Below, one piece after another: positions 56,765-64,000 of a DNA stretch of 64,000 bases. The notes below the pieces were generated by a model. The model had not been told where the DNA came from. It worked only from the letters and a program-made list of their open reading frames with translations, and did not search any database. The DNA comes from Vandiemenella viatica (lineage: Eukaryota > Arthropoda > Insecta > Orthoptera > Morabidae), in assembly GCA_031002005.1 (NCBI GenBank), contig JARYHS010008074.1, forward strand, positions 348,650,932 to 348,714,931. Direction: 5' to 3'. The translations under genes were made by a program, and so were the position numbers. How positions within the stretch are numbered: the first letter of the stretch is position 1; every line of letters starts with the position of its first letter.

Positions 56765-57310
56765 ACAATGTATGTTAACCGAAGACATAAGCTGCCACTA
56801 TACGTTGAAATCCGCTGATTAGAGTTTGTGTGCACAGGAAAACAAAAAATCAAAAAGTTATGGTTTTGGCTTCTTTATCATCATGAACTAAGTTACTTAC
56901 AGAGATAAAAGTATTCTACACGTTAACAGACGACATACTCAATTACTATGTTTTGGTTAAATCTGTTTGTTTTTTTGCACATACAGAAAAAAATGCATAA
57001 TTTTCTGCTTTTGCTTGAGTATCATCGATAACTATATAATTTACGTATGTTAACCGATGACATGAACTGCCACTATGTGCAGTTTAGTTGAAATCCGATG
57101 ATTGGTTGCTGCGAGATGTGTGCATTCACAGATAAAAATGTTTACCTTTATGGTCTTGACTTTGTATCATTATAAGTACGTGAGTAACTCATTGTGATGA
57201 GGAGCATCCTAGTGGATATAACATAAGCTATGTTTCGTTGAAATCCGTTCATTACCTTCTGCGTGAAGCGTGCACAGACGATGAGGTAGCTCTGCTACAC
57301 TAGAGCAGGG
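56765..57310 (+). repeat. Diverged tandem repeat, four units of about 125-165 bp
   Basis: Units begin near 56770, 56919, 57045 and 57205. Shared parts are GTTAACCGAAGACATAAGC (and variants), CCACTAT, GTTGAAATCCG.TGATT, a GTGCAC/GCACA box and a TTATCATCA-like end. Unit 2 is the most divergent. The GTTGAAATCCG phrase resembles one that I remember from repeats of many arthropods. Confidence 0.65.
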
Positions 57311-57549
57311 AGCACTTTCTGCATGAATTATTACAGTTTTATTAAATTGTATAAACTTAACAAATTTGTGCATACTCAATCAAAATTAAAATTTTTGCTT
57401 TCATATTTATGTGATGTGGAACAATGAAAATATACAACTGGCTAAAATTTTTCTCCCCATCCCGATTCAGAAATTATCCGTGATTTAACATTACATTTGA
57501 ATACTTCATACAGCATTACTATTCTATTTACCTTCTATTGTTTTACGCA

Positions 57550-57725
57550 TAATCTACGTTGAGGGAAAGGAAGGGGAAAGAATTCGGCCTTGCCCTTTCT
57601 AAGGATCCATCTCGGCATTCGACAGGGGTGGTTTGAGGAAATCATGAAAAATCGAAATTTTGATGGCCTGACAAGAATTCGTGCCCGTGTCCTCCAGAAT
57701 GCGATGACAGAGCACCCGATCTCTA
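57550..57725 (-). repeat. SINE, diverged
   Basis: Minus-strand copy with central block (GAATTCGGCCTTGCCCTTTC, CATCTCGGCATTCGACAGG) and a decayed B box. Neither head nor tail ends are clear. Confidence 0.65.
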
Positions 57726-57889
57726 CTTACCAGTACAGCATCCTGTGCACTGACAAGTGACCGCGTTCTGTAGATTGCATGGCCACCAACACTCCGAGCG
57801 CGGAAGCTAATCACCGGTATAGAAATTCGACCAGTCGTTGTATGGGTATTCGCTGGGTAGAAAGCTGAACTTCAGTGACTTGTTGCGGC

Positions 57890-58335
57890 ATATCCGATAC
57901 AAGTTCAACACGAGTCTAGCATTGAATGAAGGAGTGGCCTAGAAGAATAGTGGGAAATGCTCCCGTGTGAGGCCAGCAATGCAGCGTACGGACCATTTTT
58001 TTTTTTTTTAACTGCTTAACGTCTCTTAACAGCGAGGTCTTTAGAGACGAAAAAGGATGGGGGGGCAAGGAATGGGAAGGAATTCGACCATGGCCTTTTG
58101 AAGGAAGCATCCCGGCATTTGCCTGGAGTGATTTAGCAAACCATGGAAAACCCAAATCTGGATGCCCGGACGGGGATTCGAACCGCCGTCCTCCCGAATA
58201 CGAGACCAGAACGCTAACCATTACACCACCACGCTCGGTCGTACGGACGAGCGCTATCCTGCTGAAATGCGCAGACTGCAAATGAATTAATTGGATGTAA
58301 CAACTCTGGCTCCAAGACTTCAGCAGATTATTAGG
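57890..58335 (-). pseudogene. Tc1/mariner transposase relic, split by a SINE
   Basis: Read on the minus strand, from about 58330: EVLEPELLHPINSFAVCAFQ followed by QDSARPYAALLASHGS once the SINE at 57994-58239 and one copy of its duplication are left out. This matches the stretch before and around the second catalytic Asp of Tc1-type transposases (FQQDNARPH in intact members). The continuation below about 57950 decays quickly. The family differs from the palindromic element at 52323. The reading is short, so the exact subfamily is not assigned. Confidence 0.6.
57994..58239 (-). repeat. SINE, complete, with 9-bp target duplication
   Basis: Minus-strand copy with duplication CGTACGGAC at 57985-57993 and 58240-58248. 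The A-rich 3' end is seen as a T run at about 57996-58008. Very similar to the copy at 50682-50928, including AGCGAGGTCTTTAGAGACG in the tail, so the two belong to the same subfamily. Confidence 0.95.
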
Positions 58336-58339
58336 GAGT

Positions 58340-60605
58340 ATATGAAGTTCAAACAAATTCCGATTATAAAACTAGTCGCCTTCATCCTCAGCATAACGTA
58401 TTATTAAAATTGAGTAGTTGCTCATGAAGTAGATGGACATAGTTTCTATATGCTTATTTATGTACTCAATTTCGTAAATCTCTCGTAGTTCACCGAGTTT
58501 CAGATATATTGCGAAGAGAGCCAGCAATAAAATACTGATTCATTTAATAATAATCGACCTAAATGATCTTAAACGGAAGAGATATAGTTCATGCCTAAAG
58601 CTTCAATACAGTCGCCCGTTATTGTCATTCGATTAGCTCCCTTAGAGATTCAAGTGAGTCCAAGTAGATCAACTTTTAGCTAACTAGTAACGCTTAAAAT
58701 TTGAAGGGGTTACGTTGCTACATCAAATCGTCAACGTATTTGAACCAGCAGCTTACAGCATTTCGATTCTTAAATACCATTGTAACGATTTTATATTAAT
58801 AACACTTGATCGTTTACTCAAAAACGTCTCTCAAAGTTTCTCAGAACTCGAATCTTTTTTCTATTTTTCTTTTTTTTTAAAGTAGTTGGCCATGGAACAA
58901 AATAGGAACATAGACTCATTAAGGATTCATTTCGAAATTGTTCTGCAGTCATTTCGAGAAAGCAAACAAAACTTAGGTCCGGACGGTCAGGCCCGGAACT
59001 TGTCACCAGTAGCGGCGTGCGAGCTGAAGTTAGTAATGTGTCGTGCTGACAGCTGGCCGTGACCTCGAGGCTTGGCTGCGGGCCACACACCGCGCTATCA
59101 CTACTGGGTCTTGATACGGGGGCCGTCTTGGCAGCTGCTGGGTGACCTCCGGATCACGTGGTCTGCCTCCTGTCTGGAAACAGCAGCGCACTTTCCTACA
59201 CAGAAACGAGACGAAAAGTCACCTAATCCACAACCAATTTTAAACTAATAAAACTAACACTGAAGAAACATTTATCAGTAAGACAGGTGAACGCAGGTGA
59301 CTGACTGATGTCACGTGGTGAATTTTCACTCAATTATACAGTTGTTAAGATCGAATTTCGTTCCGATAAGTTTTTATTCACGAACTTCTTATGGGTAAAA
59401 GCCAGCTGCCAAACGAGGATACATCAACTATGCTGTTTTTAAAGAAGCTATCCCGTTACACCTTTCGTGTCGCATCCAAAACTTAATTAATTTAATGGAA
59501 TAATTAACTATAAAAATGCATCGCGTCCAGAAATATTTCTGATAAAAAAAACTTGAATATTTTATGATATAGAGAAGAACTGCATCAGAGGTTATCAAAA
59601 ATCCCACGGTCAAAATGAATTTTTTTTTATGTACTCGTTGACAAAATGTTAGTTTTCTTAGTCAATCATCGCTATTCTTTCGAACATGCATGGTTTTGCC
59701 TCGCACGGAAGCAGAACACTGATTTCTTCTACTTAAACATACGCGAAAATCGGTATTTCATCACTGTTTCAACTGATTTAACAAAAAACCTCTTCCTCTC
59801 CTGTTATTGTATCGTCTTCTCAACACCATGATATCCAGCATTCTTCGTAACTGCTCTTATCCTATTCTTAATCTGCAGATTTTTCTTTCTTCTACACACT
59901 CAAGTAAATTCTCAACATTCATAAATAGTTAACCACCTTCTTGTGATTTTTGTAAGAATCTTTCTTAACTGATATTTACATCATGTTTTGATTTCCTAGT
60001 TTATGAGCCAATCGGTTTTTAACATCTTACTCTAGCTCCAATTCACATCTTTTTGGTACACCGGACGCAGAAGTTTAATTTTCAAAAGGCAATTTTTCTC
60101 ATTGAGCTTTAGAAAGTGCTTTTTAGTTCTGACTCATTTTCTTACGCAAAACTTCTCGTGTTTTTAAGAGTGCTATTATTGTTGGATATAATTTATTTGT
60201 ATATTACCCATCTCTATCTTCTATTTACTTGGTTCTTATGCATTTATTTTTTCTTTTATATTTTTGTAAATTTCTTCATCCTAGTGCCTCACCCCTTTCT
60301 TTCGTAACCCCATTGCCGTAATAACCTGCTTGTTTCAATATTTTCCGATGTTCTTCCATTCATCTTTTATTGTTCTGCCCATTTAAATTATCTGTGTCAT
60401 TATTTTTCTTCTTTCTTGAAAGAGCCATCTATTATTAATATCTCTTATCAGGTTTATTATGACACATTCTTTCTGGTTTGCTTTTTTCTATGGACTGTTT
60501 GTTTTTATCCATTGTGGAGGCAAACTAATTGTTGAAGTAAGCAGAAAGTGATGCGTTTCTAACTCAAAGTTTTTGATTACTCTTATGTCAAGAACAAACC
60601 TGGAT
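58340..60605. other. Unclassified DNA
   Basis: No gene or element recognised. Segment 58980-59200 is GC-richer than its surroundings without a recognisable frame. Confidence 0.5.
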
Positions 60606-60609
60606 AATT

Positions 60610-60790
60610 TTTTTATTTACTACTAGCGAAGTTCCCGGCGTTGCCCGGTATAGTTGGCGTAGATTTACCCATACCCTATTTTTATCCCCGCAATGAGAAA
60701 CATTTGTACAAAGTTTCATAAAATTCGCGCCAACTTTTTTCGAAATTAAAGCAAACCTAGATTCACCCACCCCCTACCAAGAAACGGGTG
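60610..60790 (-). repeat. Dispersed repeat fragment with GCAACGCCGGG end
   Basis: Read on the minus strand it ends GGGCAACGCCGGGAACTTCG followed by CTAGTAG and an A-rich end, the same type of 3' terminus as the repeat at 49953-50180. Only about 180 bp are left. Confidence 0.55.
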
Positions 60791-61084
60791 GGTTGAAGTT
60801 TATTCTCACGTGCACTATTTTAATTCGTCCGAAAAGATTAATGTTTATCAAGCTTCAGTAACTTGGTTAAGAAATTGCATTACTACATTACTGAACAACG
60901 CTAGATTATGTTAGAAACTCACATTAGATTCAATTGCGAAGTGAATGGATATACTTTTTGCTTGAAAGGCCAGGTACTTTAACTCCGCAGATTCAGCCTT
61001 TTATAAAAATAGCAAAAGTGTATCCAGAATAATACTATCGTAAATAAATGATTTTATTGTAACAAAAGACTAATGCTAATTGCC
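60791..61084. other. Unclassified AT-rich DNA
   Basis: Nothing recognised. Confidence 0.5.
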
Positions 61085-61700
61085 AGTGACATTGTAGTTA
61101 CATAGTGTATAATTGATCTTTATCCTCGTGCTCCGATTATACATTTGTGTAATCTTTGCAATGGAAGAATGGGTTCATAATCTGACGTCGTTGTATCCAG
61201 CATAATCAGGTAATCCACTGTCATTTGTATGTTTTGTTTGTTTACTGTGTATTCCGATGATAAACCCTAATTTAGTGCTGCCTATTCTATCATTCAAATC
61301 ACTCAATAGTACCAAATAATCAGATTTATTTGTTTCTGATTTCTTGTGGTCTCAGTGTTTGTATCATCTCTTTCAATTGGCCAGTTTACACCAATTAATT
61401 GAGAAATTACCTCGCCGTAGTAAAATCCTTAATTAAATTATCCTTTCAATAAAAACTATTCATTTGTCAATTTTGCTGTGGAAGGTTTTATATATCATCA
61501 GAGCGACGCCTGCTTTTTCTCTCTCCTTCCTTTTACTTCGCTATAAACCTGCAGATAATTAATTGTCAGATTTTTTATTTGTTTCAGTTTCAAAGACAAT
61601 TTGATATTCTTGTTTGGTTATTTATTCATCTAGCTGTTCTATTTTATGTCCAACATCTTGGACATTCCACCTTGCTAAACTAAAAAGGTTTCTTTGTTTA
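61085..61700 (-). pseudogene. LINE endonuclease relic
   Basis: On the minus strand one can follow, in changing frames, LARWNVQDVGHKIEQLDE (about 61690-61622; the usual first Asn of the WNV/NVRT motif), ETETNKK (catalytic Glu region, usually ETK), AGVALMIYK, then VLLSDLNDRIGSTKLG (about 61310-61260; usual GDLNARVG), and LPDYAGYNDVRL (about 61215; usual DFAxxNxL). The order and spacing are those of an APE-type endonuclease of a non-LTR retrotransposon. Stops and frame changes are frequent. The reverse transcriptase that should follow is not seen before 60790, so the copy is a fragment. The clade is uncertain. Confidence 0.6.
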
Positions 61701-62219
61701 CTGTTCATGTGCATGTTCTTTACATTTTCGTCAATGTTGTGGTACATCCGGCTTTCTACCGTAAGTTCAATACGTAGTGGGTTTTGCGGCGTCTTAGTTA
61801 TTAACATTTCTTCTAATATCATGTAACAGCTATACAACTCAGCCTCGCCAATAGGAAATAAATTCACATGGTGAAGGTGAGGTAGGTGGTTGGGTATGAG
61901 AGGTTGTAGAATTCACATCACTACCCCTTGAACCCCATAAAACTAAACAAAATAGATAGTAAAACTAGGCTTCCAACAGAACTACGGTAAAATAACAATA
62001 AAAATCTAGTAAAACAGACGAACTGTAAAGAGGTTACCAAATTCAACGCACGTTAAGCAGTTAATAATCGTTACCAATCGAAGCGTAACATATTTAAAAT
62101 AACAGTAAGTTCTCTTGCAGCAGTTATATTCGTACCGCAAGGTTGTGCAATGTTAGACTTACGCACTCCTGCCAGTGGAGTCTAGCATGAACGATCTCAC
62201 CTTTTTCTGCCTTTATTAT
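61701..62219. other. Unclassified DNA
   Basis: Nothing recognised; part of it could belong to the LINE relic next to it. Confidence 0.4.
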
Positions 62220-62410
62220 CGACGATGGTGGGTGAGCGGTAACGCACTGGCCTCGCATTCCGGCCATCCAGATTTTGGTTCCCCACACCACTTCAGGCGA
62301 ATGCTGGGATGCTTTCTTCAAAAGGTCGTAGTCAAATTCCTTCCAGTTCCCAATTCTTTTGCCGCCTCTAATGAACTCGGCGTCACCGAAGCGTAAAACC
62401 AGAAGCAAAA
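62220..62410 (+). repeat. SINE with the B box deleted
   Basis: Head CGATGGTGGGTGAGCGG and GCACTGGCCTCGCATTCC, then a jump to GGCCATCCAGATTTTGG: about 30 bases with the B box are missing compared with 56352-56590. Central block and tail follow normally to AAGCGTAAAACC. Confidence 0.85.
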
Positions 62411-62760
62411 CAAAGCTTCACGATGTTCAGCTAGATAGCATCATAAAAAAACACGACGTTTCGACAGCTGGCTCTGCTGTCTTCATCAGGTGCGCAAAGC
62501 TTCAGGAGTTGTACGTTAGAAGTCACGCCTAGACTGGCTTAGTAGAAGTCCGTGACATTGAGGCTGTACGCCGGGAAAGTCTCCACTCACAAAATAAAAA
62601 TATTCAAGTCAGATTTGCAGGAGTTACTTGGAGCCCCTGTTAGGCGCTAGCCGAGGTTAGAAATTATGACGTTTCTAAATGAGATGTGACTTAAAAGAGG
62701 TTAACAGCGTTGTTTGCTAAATCATTATCTGACTGCTTATTTTACGAGCTGCATGGCTCG
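62411..62760. other. Unclassified DNA
   Basis: A phrase CGACGTTTCGACAGCTGG with CTGTCTTCATCAGG follows (62450-62490); I remember similar text from repeats in several invertebrates but cannot name the family. Confidence 0.35.
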
Positions 62761-62764
62761 ACTT

Positions 62765-62945
62765 CTGCTATAAATGGAAGAGTATTTTGGGTAAGGGACG
62801 GGGAGAGATTTGGCCATGTCCATTATGAAGCAACAACTCCATCGGATATCTGACATAATTTCAGGAAAACATGTAAAACAGAAATCTGTACAGCGACCCA
62901 CGTCCTTCCGAATGCTAATCACTCACTCGCCAGGCTCCATCAATC
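62765..62945 (-). repeat. SINE, strongly diverged
   Basis: Minus-strand copy recognisable by GGAGAGATTTGGCCATGTCC, the ACCCACGTCCTTCCGAATGC head part and the order of the blocks; the B box has decayed. Confidence 0.6.
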
Positions 62946-63199
62946 TATTCCGACATGACGTGGAAACCAGCAGAAAAAAACCTCCATTCAGTGGAATGCA
63001 CGGCGTAATAACTACACAGTCTTCTAGAATAATCTTAGGTACTCACTTTCTGGTTAAAACTTTCGGACGATGCAAGATATTAATACACCATAACACTCTG
63101 AAGTATATACGCTATAAACGTATTTAAGGTTGAAGTTGCCTGAGGAAAAAACAAGTTCGTTACTCCTTTCAAGGCCATTTGGTCTACTCTACGGTGTTA

Positions 63200-63453
63200 T
63201 CATTGTTTCTTTTTGTCTTTTTTGCTTATGGCTTTACGCCTCGTCGAGGTAATTAGAGGCTGGAAAGGACTAGGGGCAATGAACGGGAAGGAATTCGACC
63301 ATGGCCTTTTGAATGGTCCATCCCGGCATTTCCCTGGAATGATTTGGGGAAATCATGTAAAATCCCAAATCGGGATGACCGAACGAGGATTCGAACCCTC
63401 GTCCTTCCGAATGCAAGGTTAACGGCGTTACCACTCACCCATCACGCTCGGTC
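63200..63453 (-). repeat. SINE, complete, with 12-bp target duplication
   Basis: Minus-strand copy with duplication TCTACGGTGTTA (63188-63199) and TCTACCGTGTTA (63454-63465), one mismatch. Head with B box GGTTCGAATCC, tail GGCTTTACGCC on the top strand, then a T-rich end. It belongs to the CGTAAAGCC-tail subfamily. Confidence 0.93.
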
Positions 63454-63465
63454 TCTACCGTGTTA

Positions 63466-64000
63466 CAGATATTCTAATTACTATGACTATGGAAAAATAT
63501 CTAAAAAAAAAAAAAAAAAGTATAAAGATGCAGTACGGCGTCATTTCTAAAAGAGCTCTGGAAATACAGGACAAAAATGATCAACTGCTTTGCATATTTT
63601 TACATTGTATTATTCTAACACCCCCTTTGTGCAAAATGTAAATGGCTTAATCGTTCTAGCCTTATTTGCGTACAATCGATTGTTTGTTAGATGCATGACC
63701 GGACGGTAGGTAGTACTCCGTGCCACAGGACGAGGCTCTGCTGCGAGATATTGGCACTTCAGTAGACTGGATATTGGGCCTTTACGGTCTCTCGGATTAG
63801 ATTAAAGTTATATATACAGACTTTACATTTGTTATAAATTACTTCCACGGAGCTTCATTCAATAATTTTAATTATTTGGTTGTTAGTATACCATGTTAAT
63901 TGTCTAGTCTCAAATATCGTTAATGCTGCGAAATGACGTCTTGTTCCTCCAGAATATTTGATCATGGACAATGAGTGAAGTCCAATCTTGTTGGCTACTT
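63466..64000. other. Unclassified DNA
   Basis: Contains an A run at about 63503-63519; no gene or element recognised. Confidence 0.5.

Noticed and set aside
59000..59200. GC-richer patch as a CpG-type promoter or exon
   Set aside because: No core promoter, splice signal or coherent frame could be read.
1..64000. CRISPR arrays, bacterial operons, riboswitches, prophage
   Set aside because: Nothing of this kind is seen; base composition, poly-A tails, introns and element types are those of an animal nuclear genome.

Overview
The window looks like repeat-rich nuclear DNA of an arthropod, most likely an insect. Reasons: it is AT-rich and carries metazoan retrotransposon and transposon families (Ty3/gypsy of the mag type, RTE, CR1/L2-like and RNase-H-bearing LINEs, hAT with a BED finger, Tc1/mariner), plus many copies of one tRNA-derived SINE. 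The order is not settled by the sequence; the SINE/LINE mix reminds me of polyneopterans, which is a weak inference. I see no exon of a host gene that I can defend, so the window is best read as an intergenic or intronic graveyard of mobile elements, with a few elements young enough to be structurally sharp. A scaffold gap of exactly 1000 N lies at 13907-14906.

Layout. 1-1558: 5'-truncated LINE on the minus strand. 1559-6639: unclassified AT-rich DNA with a 54-bp poly-A run and SINE remnants. 6640-11926: an almost full Ty3/gypsy element with LTRs that look identical over about 425 bp, broken by two single-base frameshifts. 11927-16600: unclassified DNA and the gap. 16600-17970: broken LINE reverse transcriptase. 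About 20140-26040: an RTE element split by a 2.7-kb CR1-like element (22792-25536). 26041-32655: mostly unclassified. 32656-34962: second copy of the first LINE. 35617-36321: a 705-bp non-autonomous hAT with a perfect 8-bp target duplication. 38578-39567: a large inverted repeat whose arms carry a tRNA-like segment. 40510-42850: a diverged tandem array with a unit of about 550 bp, interrupted by about 1 kb of unrelated DNA. 46103-49944: a hAT element with a perfect 8-bp target duplication, a recognisable transposase with a 72-bp intron, and its own 0.5-kb insertion; it sits inside an older dispersed repeat. 50341-52042: an RTE copy whose 5' part is inverted, as expected from twin priming, with a SINE in it. 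52323-53743: a Tc1-like element whose two ends are the same 508-bp sequence in inverted orientation, bounded by TA. 53744-64000: unclassified DNA, several SINEs, a tandem repeat, a Tc1-like relic split by a SINE, and a LINE endonuclease relic.

The genes do not form a pathway; what ties the window together is layered insertion. The order of events can be read at several places (CR1-like into RTE; unknown element into hAT into dispersed repeat; SINE into an already inverted RTE; SINE into a Tc1-like relic). I found no convincing new biological system. The most unusual object is the palindromic Tc1-like element, followed by the twin-primed RTE and the recent but frameshifted gypsy element. Boundaries given without a stated duplication or terminal repeat are accurate only to tens of bases, and all comparisons were made by eye.
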